NCBI RefSeq assembly: GCF_023078275.1
Contig: NC_062975.1
Coordinates: 22,350,641 to 22,414,640, forward strand
Length of the DNA stretch: 64,000 nucleotides
Source: Leguminivora glycinivorella
Lineage: Eukaryota > Arthropoda > Insecta > Lepidoptera > Tortricidae
Direction: 5' to 3'
Position numbers and translations under genes: made by a program. Positions 23,708-38,700 of the stretch are shown one piece after another; within the stretch, counting starts at the first letter, position 1; each line of letters opens with the position of its first letter. The notes under the pieces are model-generated. The model did not search any database. It had not been told where the DNA came from and was given only the letters and a program-made list of their open reading frames with translations.

Positions 23708-26700
23708 CGTCAAACTTATAACACCCTGTCGTTTTTGCGTCGGGGGTTAAAAAGTTAGGTACCTCTAATACTGTACTGAATATGAGATGATTAATAATGT
23801 TTATGATAAATTGAGCTTTCTATAGCTCCGGGCAATTTAAGCCAAACCTAGCTTTCTAGGTTTAGGTCAAGAAGATTGAGCACTGCAGACTTGAGATTCC
23901 TAATTGCAGTCTGTATGTACACTTTCGCTGACTTTAAAAGTAACAAGCGTTGGTGTCTTTTTCATATATTATACATATAATATACATATGTTGGTTTTTA
24001 TTTGCCGCATAATCATATTCAATTCATACAATACAGCCCAATACAACCTTTAATGCGAGCAGGTAGCAGAAGCAAGAAACTTAGGTGTGCTCATGGATGG
24101 TAACCTTAAGTTTCACAACCATGTAGTGGAGACTTCTAGAGTATGCTTTTATAGACTCAAAATATTGTATAACGTACGTAGGTATTTGAGTACTGATGTG
24201 AGAGTATCATTGTGCGAATCATTGATATTGTCAAAACTCAATTATGCAGACACTGTTGTAGGTGGCTGTCTGTTGTCAAAAACCAAAAAGTTAATACAAC
24301 GTGTACAGAATGCGTGTGCACGTTTTTGTTTTTACATTCCATCTCGGACTCATGTCACTCCTTACCTAAATAGTCATGGTTTATTGAATATGGAGTCACG
24401 ACGTTCAATGCATTTTGCCTGTATGCTTTTTGGTATTGTCAAGACGATGAGGCCACAATATCTATATGAGAAACTAACTTTTTCACAGAGACATATTAGG
24501 GGAGCTACTCGTTTGCTTTGTCCACGGCACAGCACCGCCGCATTTCGTGGCAGTTTTAAATACTCTGCCACGAAGTGCTGGAACAATATACCGCCTCCTA
24601 TCAGGAACTCATTTTCAGTGTATTCGTTCAAGGTAAACTTTAGAAAATATATTTTGAATTTACAGAAAAACTGTAATTAAGTCTGTGCTAAGGATAGGGT
24701 AACAAAAATAATTAATTGTATATTTTATGTCCAGGTTACGCCAATCATTTGGATCTAATCATATCATTTCTATGCGATTATTTTGTAAAAATTGAGTATG
24801 ACTCTATTACAGGTGAATAGTTCATAGCATAAAATATTATTAAAATTATAATTATATTCAAATTTATATAAATATAGATACAAAAACTATAAAATGATTT
24901 GTTTTGTATATTTTGTAGCTGCGCTCTCTCGGAAGGGTCTCCACGGAAGACCAGCGTCAGGGTCCTCCAGGGTCCCTTGGCATGAAGCTGAGTGGAGACC
25001 TTTTCAGTTACGCTTTAATACAATAATATTTATTATGTTAGTGTTATTAGTTAAGTTTAAATTAAGCGTTTTTGAATAAAGTTTCTTCTATTCTATTCTA
25101 TTCTATTCTATAATGCTTTAATCATAAAAAATAACATAATATTTATTGCATACACAACTAAATTTACGCCTAAAATCAGGGACAACTCACTCCGCGATCC
25201 TAATGTCGGCGGCCGCAAGTTCGCGGCCTATTCAGTGGCGACGACCTTCGCGCGGCGCAATAAAATTCAATGTCGGCTGCACGCGTGCGGTCCTTTTGTT
25301 ATTGTAGGTAAGAATTTAAAATGGCGGGTTGTTGTGAACATCAAAGGAGTGCCTTCTGTACTTTTACTTATATGTTCTGTGTTATATCACACCTCGGACA
25401 CTGGCGATCAAATATATGAAAGAGGCGCGTTCCTAGCACACAGTCTAAGCTCGTGTTGGTGAACGCGTACTATGCTTGTACGAGTGAAATATGACAGGTC
25501 GACTGTTCGCGTTTTTGACAAGCGGTAACTGTGAGGTAACCGAGAGGGGGTGGGCGGCACTTTCAGCGGGGAGCGGGAGTGGCCATACTGTACGATAGTA
25601 CTCTTTATTATACTGTGGTTATATTCTCAAACGGGTTAGGAAGAGCACAAATTTTAGCCTAAATAATCATACATATATCTCTACAACGTCAAGTAAATTT
25701 AATTATGAAATATCAAAATTTCCAACACTACCTTCCTACAAGTCAATAGGTAGTCTTCAATATAACATTGGCAGAATCCACCTTGCTAAAATTAACAATT
25801 AGTAAAAGCCATGAACGCCATGATATAAAAACATACGTCACATACTTAACGTTAGGTATGCCTATCTAGAGAAACACCACACTTGACCACACGTTTTACG
25901 AGAATTGATTGATTCATAGTCTTAATAGACTTGAAAGGATGTTATTCTTGAATGCTACGATGGAAGGGGGGACTGGGGAAAGGACGGCGTTCCGCTGAGT
26001 GTCGAAACCTGAACGACTGAGTTATACTGCGGTAGCTGTACTGGGCATTTTCATGTGCTGGTTCCAGTTTTTGGATTGACTTTAGTTTATGTACATAAAA
26101 TACAGCTAATAAAGCGAATTATAGTTAAGACGATTCTGAAGAACCGCGTAACTGTTAAGAAAAACGGCATTAAACGATTAAAATATGTGTAAACAAGTTA
26201 TGAAATAAGGCGAACTTAGTGTGTTCGTAAAAAGTAGGCAATGGGATTTGATTTGTCTCTGACTGGAGCTTCGTAGATCTTAATTTTCTCAACAAATGAC
26301 TACAGGTAGCGTAAACCATTCAACTATAGCCCGAAATATATCTTTTATTTTTGGAAGAATGGCTGTATGAAGTTGTTTTGATTTTTTTACCGAAAAAAAT
26401 AAATTACAGAAAACTAGAAAAAAAACATCCGTTTTGATACTTAATTAGGTACGTATTAAAGCACTGGACCATTTTATAAGACTATAGTTAGGTATTTTAA
26501 GGAAGGGAAAACAATCACTTGTTTTTCGTTGTCAAAAAGTATTTATTGTGTAAATTGTGTTTACTAATTACATTATTTATTATATGAGTTTTGCTTTATC
26601 TGCCTCTAGATCTCATTTACCACCTTCTTTACGTAAAAAAAGTTGACTATCGCAGTATAACTGGCACGTTTGTTTTCTGCGTATATCCTACTTGCGCAAG

Positions 26701-29700
26701 AGCAGATCCCGTCGGGCGGAATGCTAGGCGCGGTCTATCCTTATTGGCGGAGCGTTGAGAAACTTATCTCTAGACACTTCCAATTTTAAACTATTTCTGT
26801 GCACTTGTTTCCTTAAAATTTTGACAACGAACAAATATAGGTACTAAATTCTGGAGGTGACAATGACTGTAGGCTTAATATGTTTGCTACCTCAGTATTC
26901 AGTGCTACGTGCTACTTCAAATATTATGGATCACGGCGAGTCTTATCACGATTTAAAGTTTTGATTGTGACTCATTGAAATCTCTTCCCACATCCCATTT
27001 TACCTGTATATATGTATATTAAATTTGTCTCATGCAAGGCAATATATTTTAGTGCTCTTTTCTATCTGTTTATTTTTCTGTAAACTAGCATTGTGCTTAG
27101 TAAACATTAATATGTATTTTATTTTTACTTCTTACCATATAAGTTTAAGGGTCCACTGATTTTCAGTGTCGTGGCACTAAGTGCTCTGACACATGCTGGG
27201 TGGTACACCCTCTTTAGAACAACAATCTGTACACGTTGGTCACTTTGATTACTGAGAAAATTACTGTAACGTGTTGTTTTGAATAGGTGCATTCTATTTC
27301 ATTTAATTTCAATGCTTTTCAAATTTTCAATTCAGATCGGGAATGGTACAGTGAAATTGATAATTTTGGGGCATCTCATTCAAAAATATATATTTTATTT
27401 TGATGTTACACGTTTTGATAAAGGAAAAGTTAAATTTAAAAATGTATAACCGCGGTCATTTTCTTATCATAAAAAAACTACTTTGGTTTAGGGGTGCTCT
27501 GTATATAATTATTCTAGATCAAATCCTGAAATAGGAACTATGACAATGGCGCCCCTTATTATGTGGTACATAAGAGAGATCATAAGTACGTGATTTAGCC
27601 TTCTAGATCAATTTTCCTGCGTAAGTATCTAAAACAAGGCTGGGTTAGCAAATCTTCGTTTGCGAAATTTCAAAGTAAATGCCTATCGTTAAAGTATGCT
27701 ACAAGAGCGCAATGGAAATTAAGTACCTAGTCTTATTAGTATTGCGATACCATGTTCTTGCTTGTATGTAGATATGTTGTTGTATGATGCATTTAGATAA
27801 CATTCTCATTAATTATTTTATTTAATTGTCTGTTTATTTAATTGTGTTAAATAAATAAATAAATATTATAGGACATTCTTACACAGATTGACTGAGGCCC
27901 ACGGTAAGCTCAAGAAGGCTTGTGTTGTGGGTACTCAGACAACGATATATATAATATATAAATACTTATATACATAGAAAACATCCATGACTCAGGAACA
28001 AATATCTGTGCTCATCACACAAATAAATGCCCTTACCGCAATAACAGTGATGTTGCGGTTGAAATCCACATGTCACCTTTAATGTGTCCTTTGATTATTA
28101 AGTAATCTTTAAGTTATTATCGGATTGTGAATCTCATTCATTGACGCAAGTATTTACGTTCCTTACGCGTCAGTAACTGAGAACATCTTACATAATATCT
28201 GCAATTAATTAAAACTTGTACATTATTGTTGTATATGCTTAATTCATTACACATTGTGACTATTTTTCACGTATTTACGCCATTAGTGTTATATTGATTT
28301 GAAAAGTCATTCTTAACCCCCGACGCAAAAACGACGGGGTGTTATAAGTTTGACGTATCTGTCTGTCTGTCTGTTTGTCTGTCTGTGTGTGTGTGTTGTC
28401 TGTGGCATCGTAGCTCCCAAGCGGATGAACCGATTTCGATTTAGTTTTTTTAACACCGCGGACCCCTATTCCAGAGGGCACTTCCATCTAGCCCTCGCCT
28501 CTGCGCTTGCCTTAACCGGCCGGCCAGAGTGGATTCGCAAGAGCGGGACCTATGCTCCAGGTTGGAAGTGTAAAATGTCATAACGCCGGCGGCCTGCTGA
28601 ACGGATCACCGGGATCTGGCTACCGCAGTCTCACCTCTCGACAACCTTTCAGCCACTCTTCAAGTGTTGCTCTGTTGTCGCACCATGCGTGCGGCCGTTT
28701 TGCAGGGCCCACTCAATGAGTTGGCGAGTCACCGCCTGTCTTTTACAATCTTGAGACTAGTTGTCATGGCAGGTGTCCGATAGTCTCCCCATAGACCATT
28801 ATCCAGTCCATCCAACTTGCACAACAATAGCCTATGACCTTAGTTCCCATCGCAACACAAAAGTGCTGCACTGAAATAGTCTTTACACCTGGCGGGGACC
28901 ATCTCCGGATGTATCATATTGTGCGCTCGGGGATGGTATCCGCCAGGTGTATCCCTTGCCTTTAGATTAAAGTGTCTAAAAGGGCCTCTGTGCTGTTGGC
29001 TTCGGCCCCACACATGCCTCCCAAAAGTCCGGGACCCCATGGTCCCGAGATATGGTAAGACATACAAATAATAATAATAATATTATTATTCCCAGTATTT
29101 ATTTTCTATCTTAGGCTAGGCTGTTTATAATATGAATATAAAAGTAAAATACAAAAACACATACAAAACAATATAAAAAAAACATATAAACACATTATAA
29201 AAAACCTAACCTAGGGTGCCGCCAGCAGCGGGGCAGGGCCCAAGCTGCCGGTGGTTAGGGCTGCAGAGAGAGGAACCGTCGAACTATCCGTGCTGTGTCC
29301 AAGATCACCGCCTTCTGCATCTGGCCCTTGATCCAGCCACCTAGCGAGAGTCTCTTAAGATGTTGGTCGAGACTCTTCGCTATGAGACCGTTCGCTGAAA
29401 CGACTATCGGAACAATGATCGTTGATTCAACATCCCACATGGCGGTTATCTCGTGAGCCAAGTCTAGGTACTTACTGGACTTGTCCTTCTCGGCTTTCAC
29501 GAGATTCTCATCATGGGGGATGGTGATGTCAACGAGCACTGCCCGGCGTTGCAGTCGATCTATTATCACAATGTCAGGTCTATTGGCTACAATAGTCCTG
29601 TCAGTGATAATAGATCGATCCCAATAGAGCGTGGCACGACCATTTTCGAGAACTGGCGCAGGTAAGTACTTGTAGTACGGTACTTCGCGGTCCACAAGGC

Positions 29701-32700
29701 CGTATTGAAGAGCAAGTTGCTGGTGAATAATCCTGGCTACGAGATTATGTCTGTGCAAGTACTCGCCGTTAGCAAGATGAGAACAACCGGAAATGATATG
29801 CCTGAGTGACTCTCCGGGACGGCGGCATGCCCGACAAATGTCGACCGTACCGTCCTTCAGGATATATTTCCGGTAGTTGTTCGTCATCATAACTTCGTCC
29901 GCAATTGCACAGGCAAAACCCTCGGTTTCTCCGAAGAGGTCCCCGAATCGTAACCAGTTCACCGATGCGAGCAGGTCTACATCGGGTCCCGTGAGGGCCT
30001 TGTAGAACCGCCCGTGTAGCTGCTTGCTCTCCCATATCGCCTTGCGGTCCGCAGTACTTAGTACCACAGGTTTGCGCCAGTTCTCTTTCGCCAAGGAGAG
30101 CGGCGTGAGGTTTCCGTCAACTGCCACCACATCACGATGCATCCCACACTCGTTGTTAAGGAAGTAATTCCTGAGATTGTACACCTCACGGTTGTGGAGA
30201 TCTTTGGCGTTTAGGAAGCCTCGACCTCCGCACTTCCGTGGGATGTACAATCTCATAACAGACGAGCGCGGGTGTAACATACGATGTGTGGTAAGCAGTG
30301 AACGGACCCTCCGATCCAGGGCGTCCAGCTCAGTCTGGGTCCACCGTAGTATGCCAAAGGAGTATATGAGTAGAGGCATTACCCAGGCGTTAAAGGCGCG
30401 CACTTTGTTGCCTCCTGACAAAAGACTGTTAAGGACTTTTGTCAGCCGACTGAAAAAGCGCTCCTTCACCGACCGTCTAATGCCAACATCCTCAATACCC
30501 AACGACTGTGACATACCAAGGTACTTATAGGTTTCTGATTCAGAGATAGATCTGAACGACATCGTCTCAGAAAGTTGTAAATTTTCTGAATTTACAACCT
30601 CCCCCGCTGCACATGCATAACCGCACACTTATCGACACCAAACTCCATTCTGATGGCGGTACTGAAAACTTCTGTGGTTTTCAATAGCACCATCAGGTCT
30701 TGGGTGTTCGGTGCAAATAGTTTGAGATCGTCCATGTACAGAAGGTGAGAGATGACTTCACCCTCTCTCCGAAGCCGGCAACCTAGCCCAGAATCCTTCA
30801 GCAGCGTGCTGAGGGGATTCAGAGCTAGGCAGAACCATAATGGACTCAAACTGTCACCCTGGAATATTCCTCGCTCAATCCTTATGAAGTCCTGCGGGCC
30901 AGGGGGCCATCCCTGCCTCCTGGTTGACGAAGGACTGTGGTCCACTGCCTCATACATGCAGCCAGGAAGGATATTAAAGCTGCATCAAGTTTATACAGCT
31001 CCAATACCCTTCTCAGCCATGAATGAGGCACCGAATCATAGGCCTTCTTATAGTCAATCCAAGCGGCCGAAATGGCCCCCTTGCTCCGCCGAACTTGTTG
31101 GCAGATGGTCATGTCTATGAGGAGGAGCTCTTTAGTACCACGGGACCCAACCCTACATCCATTTTGAGCGGGAGCCAGAATGTTGTTAGCGACAATATGC
31201 GCGTTAATTTTTGCTCTCAAAATGGATGTAAGGAGCTTGTAAAGTGTAGGCAAGCACGTGATGGGTCTGTAGTTTTTTGCTTCCGTGGTACTACCGGACT
31301 TATAGAGCAGGAAAGTAACACCAGTTGTTAGGGAAGGTGGGAGAGAACCAAGATCGAGGGCTTGTTGAAATTGCGTTGCCAAATGCGAGTGCGAGCATCG
31401 AAACCATTTTAGCCAGAAGTTGTGCAATCCGTCCGGTCCAGGACTTTTCCAGTTCTGGGCCGTACGGGTAGCACAACTTACGTCGTCGGGGCTGATGGTG
31501 ATAGCCCCCATAGGCTCGATGCTCTCGCACTCGCGTTCGACAACGGTCATCCACTCACCCTCCGTGTGTTCGACGGGCACCGACCAGATGCTACGCCAGA
31601 AATCAGACATGGCAGTAGCATCCGGCAGCCGCACGTCAGACACACGAGGGTCGGTTTCCTCCCACCTTCGGTATACTTTCCTTTGGTCGCTTTGAAAAAG
31701 ACGATTCTGCTGGAATCGGTCCACACGCTTTCTGTAGCGGCGAATACGGCTTGCCCATGCATAGACTTTCTGCTTCAGGAAGTCGATGCGCTCTGTGACA
31801 TTGGCCAAATAGTCGCGGGGCCTGATGTCCGTCCCCGCGAACGCCTGGTTCACAAAGCGCATTACTCGGGGGCGATTATTACCCCCTCTGAAGCAGATTT
31901 GGTTCGAGTCGGACAGCGGATTTAATTCGCTCCGAACCATATCCGGCCGTCTGTAGAGCACGCGGACCAAATCCGACCGGTCCGGCCCGAACCAAATCTA
32001 ACCGTCTGTTACAGCTATTAGAGAAAATTTATAAATCTGGCAAGCAATTTGACAATGACAACTTCATAGACTACTTAAAATAGCTGTAACAGACGTGTGC
32101 GTTCCGATTTAGTATTATTTCTTTAACGGAATAATTACTAATTTTCACATTATTTTGCCATTCCGTATTTCTTTAACGGAATAATTACTAATTTTCACAT
32201 TATTTTGCCATTCCTTTTTTTTTTAACGGAATAATTACTAATTTTCACATTATTTTGCCAAGATAAATTAATAAAATCACAATGCGTTTGGAACGCATCC
32301 GTCATTAATGTAAGTTTGGAACGCACCTGTCATTAACGTCACGTCATTGTCAAGTTGTCAGGTAGGAACAATTTGTATGGGAAAAAAGAATCACTGTTTT
32401 CTAATTATCATCACAATATTTACGTGTTTTTACACTGCCTAAACCTTCTGCGGTCTAATACAAACATTTCAATACCAAAATTACGTAAATCGGTCCAGCC
32501 GTTCTCGAGTTTATAGGTAACTAACAAACGCATTTCATTTTTATATATATAGATTATTATTATTATTTCCTTTATTTATCTTCCTTCTTAAGTTAGGTTT
32601 TGTACAATATGAGTATAAAAGTAAAATAAAAATAACACTTACAAAACAATATAAAACATATAAACACATTATAAAAAACCTAACCTAGGGTGCCGCCAGC

Positions 32701-35700
32701 AGCGGGGCAGGGCCCAAGCTGCCGGTGGTTAGGGCTGCAGAGAGAGGAACCGTCGGACTATCCGCGCCGTGTCCAAGATCACCGCCTTCTGCATCTGGCC
32801 CTTGATCCAGCCACCTAGCGAGAGTCTCTTAAGATGTTGGTCGAGACTCTTCGCTATGAGACCGTTCGCTGAAACGACTATCGGAACAATGATCGTTGAA
32901 TCAACATCCCACATGGCGGTTATCTCGTGAGCCAAGTCTAGGTACTTACTGGACTTGTCCTTCTCGGCTTTCACGAGATTCTCATCATGGGGGATGGTGA
33001 TGTCAACGAGCACTGCCCGGCGTTGCAGTCGATCTATTATCACAATGTCAGGCTTATTGGCTACAATAGTCCTGTCAGTGATAATAGATCGATCCCAATA
33101 GAGCGTGGCACGACCATTTTCAAGAACTGGCGCAGGTAAGTACTTGTAGTACGGTACTTCGCGGTCCACAAGGCCGTATTGAAGAGCAAGTTGCTGGTGA
33201 ATAATCCTGGCTACGAGATTATGTCTGTGCAAGTACTCGCCGTTAGCAAGATGAGAACAACCGGAAATGATATGCCTGAGTGACTCTCCGGGACGGCTAT
33301 TACGGACTATTATTATTATTATTATTTGACCCGCCTCGGGGCGGGATTTGCCCGCCATGTCGCCGGACCCGGTGCCCGAACCCGACCTGGCACCGGAGAC
33401 GCCGCGGGTTGATTCCGGTAACGACGGCGGGGACTTCGCGAGTCAGAGCGAGAGTGAGCCTGCCAATGAGCAACTGAGGAGGTCTTTGGAAGAGGCGATT
33501 ACGCAGTATCGCTCCACAAACAATCCTAGGCCACGATTACCACGTCTGCCTATGAATAGACGCAATCTAGCGTTAATGGGAGCCTTAAACGCTTTACTAG
33601 AGCCATTTATACGGACTAGTAAAGATCTAGATGATACACACTCGATCATGTATTGCGGAGCCATCGCGGCGTGCCGTGTTGCTCGAGTCAAGTTTCCGGA
33701 CGCTGACCGTGCAACTAGGACCGTCGGAGGTGTTCCTGCATGGCAAGTACGGATCGAGCGTCGTATCAACTCGTTTAGGACTCTCATTGCAAAGCTGATC
33801 TGCTTCAGAGGGGTAATAATCGCCCCCGAGTAATGCGCTTTGTGAACCAGGCGTTCGCGGGGACGGACATCAGGCCCCGCGACTATTTGGCCAATGTCAC
33901 AGAGCGCATCGACTTCCTGAAGCAGAAAGTCTATGCATGGGCAAGCCGTATTCGCCGCTACAGAAAGCGTGTGGACCGATTCCAGCAGAATCGTCTTTTT
34001 CAAAGCGACCAAAGGAAAGTATACCGGAGGTGGGAGGAAACCGACCCTCGTGTGTCTGACGTGCGGCTGCCGGATGCTACTGCCATGTCTGATTTCTGGC
34101 GTAGCATCTGGTCGGTGCCCGTCGAACACACGGAGGGTGAGTGGATGACCGTTGTCGAACGCGAGTGCGAGAACATCGAACCTATGGGGGCTATCACCAT
34201 CAGCCCCGACGACGTAAGTTGTGCTACCCGTACGGCCCAGAACTGGAAAAGTCCTGGACCGGACGGATTGCACAACTTCTGGCTAAAATGGTTTCGATGC
34301 TCGCACTCGCGTTTGGCAACGCAATTTCAACAAGCCCTCGATCTTGGTTCTCTCCCACCTTCCCTAACAACTGGTGTTACTTTCCTGCTCTACAAGTCCG
34401 GTAGTACCACGGAAGCAAAAAACTACAGACCCATCACGTGCTTGCCTACACTCTACAAGCTCCTTACATCCATTTTGAGAGCAAAAATTAACGCGCATAT
34501 TGTCGCTAACAACATTCTGGCCCCCGCTCAAAATGGATGTAGGGTTGGGTCCCGTGGTACTAAAGAGCTCCTCCTCATAGACATGACCATTTGCCAACAA
34601 GTTCGGCGGAACAAGGGGGCCATCTCGGCCGCTTGGATTGACTATAAGAAGGACTCATTCATGGCTGAGAAGGGTATTGGAGCTGTATAAACTTGATGCA
34701 GCTTTAATATCCTTCCTGGCTGCATGTATGAGGCAGTGGACCACAGTCCTTCGTCAACCAGGAGGCAGGGATGACCCCACTGGCCCGCAGGACTTCATAA
34801 GGATTGAGCGAGGAATATTCCAGGGTGACAGTCTGAGTCCATTATGGTTCTGCCTAGCTCTGAATCCCCTCAGCACCCTGCTGAAGGATTCTGGGCTAGG
34901 TTGCCGGCTTCGGAGAGAGGGTGAAGTCATCTCTCACCTTCTGTACATGGACGATCTCAAACTATTTGCACCGAACACCCAAGACCTGATGGTGCTATTG
35001 AAAACCACAGAAGTTTTCAGTACCGCCATCAGAATGGAGTTTGGTGTCGATAAGTGTGCGGTTATGCATGTACAGCGGGGGGAGGTTGTAAATTCAGAAA
35101 ATTTACAACTTTCTGAGACGATGTCGTTCAGATCTATCTCTGAATCAGAAACCTATAAGTACCTTGGTATGTCACAGTCGTTGGGTATTGAGGATGTTGG
35201 CATTAGACGGTCGGTGAAGGAGCGCTTTTTCAGTCGGCTCACAAAAGTCCTTAACAGTCTTTTGTCAGGAGGCAATAAAGTGCGCGCCTTTAACGCCTGG
35301 GTAATGCCTCTACTCACATACTCCTTTGGCATACTAAGGTGGACCCAGACCGAGCTGGACGCCCTGGATCGGAGGGTCCGATCACTGCTTACCACACACC
35401 GTATGTTACACCCGCGCTCGTCTGTTATGAGATTGTACATCCCACGGAAGTGCGGAGGTCGAGGCTTCCTAAATGCCAAAAATCTCCACAACCGTGAGGT
35501 GTACAATCTCAGGAATTACTTCCTTAACAACGAGTGTGGGATGCATCGTGATGTGGTGGCAGTGGACGGAAACCTCACGCCGCTCTCCTTGGCGAAACAG
35601 AACTGGCGCAAACCTGTGGTACTAAGTACTGCGGACCGCAAGGCGGTATGGGAGAGCAAGCAGCTACACGGGCGGTTCTACAAGGCCCTCACGGGACCCG

Positions 35701-38700
35701 ATGTAGATCTGCTCGCATCGGTGAACTGGTTACGATTTGGGGACCTCTTCGGAGAAACCGAGGGTTTTGCCTGTGCAATTGCGGACGAAGTTATGATGAC
35801 GAACAACTACCGGAAATATATCCTGAAGGACGGTACGGTCGACATTTGTCGGGCATGCCGCCGTCCCGGAGAGTCACTCAGGCATATCATTTCCGGTTGT
35901 TCTCATCTAGCTAACGGCGAGTACTTGCACAGACATAATCTCGTAGCCAGGATTATTCACCAGCAACTTGCTCTTCAATACGGCCTTGTGGACCGCGAAG
36001 TACCGTATTACAAGTACTTACCTGCGCCAGTTCTCGAAAATGGTCGTGCCACGCTCTATTGGGATCGATCTATTATCACTGACAGGACTATTGTAGCCAA
36101 TAAGCCTGACATTGTGATAATAGATCGACTGCAACGCCGGGCCGTGCTCGTTGACATCACCATCCCCCATGATGAGAATCTCGTGAAAGCCGAGAAGGAC
36201 AAGTCCAGTAAGTACCTAGACTTGGCTCACGAGATAACCGCCATGTGGGATGTTGATTCAACGATCATTGTTCCGATAGTCGTTTCAGCGAACGGTCTCA
36301 TAGCGAAGAGTCTCGACCACCATCTTAAGAGACTCTCGCTAGGTGGATGGATCAAGGGCCAGATGCAGAAGGCGGTGATCTTGGACACGGCGCGGATAGT
36401 CCGACGGTTCCTCTCTCTGCAGCCCTAACCACCGGCAGCTTGGGCCCTGCCCCGCTGCTGGCGGCACCCTAGGTTAGGTTTTTTATAATGTGTTTATATG
36501 TTTTATATTGTTTTGTAAGTGTTATTTTTATTTTACTTTTATACTCATATTGTACAAAACCTAACTTAAGAAAGAAGATAAATAAAGGATATAATATTAT
36601 AAAAAAGCCTAGCCTAAGAATCAAAATGAATAAAGAAAATAATAATAATAATAAAGTTTTTTGTTTGAAAGCTGAGTTAGTCAGGAGTGTTCTTAGCCAT
36701 GTTTCATGAAAATCGATCCACTATATCGCGGTCGGGGGTTTTTTCAAAATTTTAATTTTGTAGTTAGGTTATATATGATGGGCACTTGATCAATTGTTTT
36801 TTTTTTATTAAATGATTTTATTTGTATTTTCTGTTTTAATTAAGTATAATTTTATGTTGACGATATTTTAGTGAAAGCCTTTAAGTAAGTATTTTATAAT
36901 TGTGTGAAATACTGTTTTTTTCTCAAAGAAATAAATAAATCTATCTATCTATCTATTGTATCCAAATTACCAGGCTGCAAAAGACTAATTGTACGGTCAG
37001 CCAAGAAAGTCGTTTAACACTTTTCGACTCTATTTTTGAAACACATGTCGAAAAGTGGTAAACCACTTTTATGGCTGACTGTACCTAGGTCACTCTCCCA
37101 TGGCTTATCATTGCTATTAATTACTTATACTCGTATGTGACATTATCTGGGTAAAGGGACCTTATTGCCGATGGCGCTTACGACGTTATGAGCAATGTTC
37201 GTATACAAATATGACGCCGCGGGACGTAAGCGCCATGACAATAAGGTCCCTTTACCCAGATAACGTCTCATATCTATTATATTATATATGTTTTATAAAC
37301 TGTTTCTAATAATAATCTGCTGGGAAGTAATTTTAGAAGTAGAAAATACTAAGGAATATTCATCAATTCCGTTTTCGTCAGTAGGTATTGAAGTAATAAA
37401 CAACTCGTGTTCTTAAACTGTCCGTTAAATGTCAAAATTAACTGACCCTATCCATGCCCTTTATTGTACGTAGTAACAATTAAACATATCGAGTAAAATC
37501 AAAATCAATTTTAAATAAGAAAATTCATTACCATATTAAGAAAAGGGCGTATTTCCGGTCATATCCAGTTCACCGTCGGAACATTTCAACTCGAAAATTG
37601 TCGGCCTAAATGACATCCTTAAAGAATTATAGAACCGTTGACAGGTCCATTTCATCGTTCGAAACAATAAAAGGTGAGACGGTAACCTTCGGAGCAAATT
37701 AAAGGAAGTCCTATTCGAAATGAAAAAATATGAACTTGTTTTCATTTTAATCTGTGCTCTCGGAACTCTTTCCCTTCGTATATTTACGGAAATGTACGAT
37801 TATGTCATGCTATTTCAGTCAGTCACAGTACAATACGTACGGACACTGTCTGAACTAGCAGGAAAAATACGAAGTTTTTCGAGAAGACACGACTGAAAAC
37901 TAAAGTGCAAACATCTGTATCAAACTACAAGGATTTTTAACGCGCATAGAAATTAGAAATGAATCAGTGACTTTTATAGGTATATCATAGAGATTAAAAT
38001 GTTGTTATCTGTTCAGCATGTAACTTTTAATCCAATAATTATGTTCTACTAGATTTCAGCGGCTTCGCTCGCGTTAGAAAGAGACAAAAAGCCCTTCAAC
38101 TATCCCCACTTAAAAAATCACGTCAATTCGTCGCTCCGTTTTGCCGTGAAAAACGGACAAACAAACAGACATACACATTTTCCCATTTAACTATGTGTAA
38201 TATTAGTATCGATAAGAAGAAGAGACAAAAAGAAGTTTATTTTAAGATTTATGGTTTTGTTCGGTTCTAAAGCTCAACTTGCATATCCATCTTGCAATGT
38301 ATGGATAGGAAGTATTTCAAAATTTGCACCTATTTTAAGTAAATTCAAGGTAGGTACAGTAATGTCATCATCGTGTTTTATTTAAATTCGAATAGGTACC
38401 CATGAGTCAAGTTGTTGACGACATTGCCCTATAATTATAAGGTAAATAACACGAAATATCAATTTTCTTTCCTGACAGTGCAGAGTTACAGTTATGGGCA
38501 AGTAATTGGTTTACTGCTGTGATTCCGGTACCTTTATAGGCCACATTTTGAGTTTCCTTATAGTTTTTAATGGCCGTCCTGTTTTTTAACGATAAATCAA
38601 TTTGTTGTACTTGTTATTTATTGAAATTTTATAACGGATGTAATACTGTAGACCAATATGGTTAATTTAATCAGCCTCAGAACATTTTCGAGTTGCAAAA

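Noticed and set aside
31422..31925. Plus-strand open frames of 91-167 codons
   Set aside because: They are antisense shadows of the Dong-like protein of copy A; the same shadows appear over copy C at 33443-34273.
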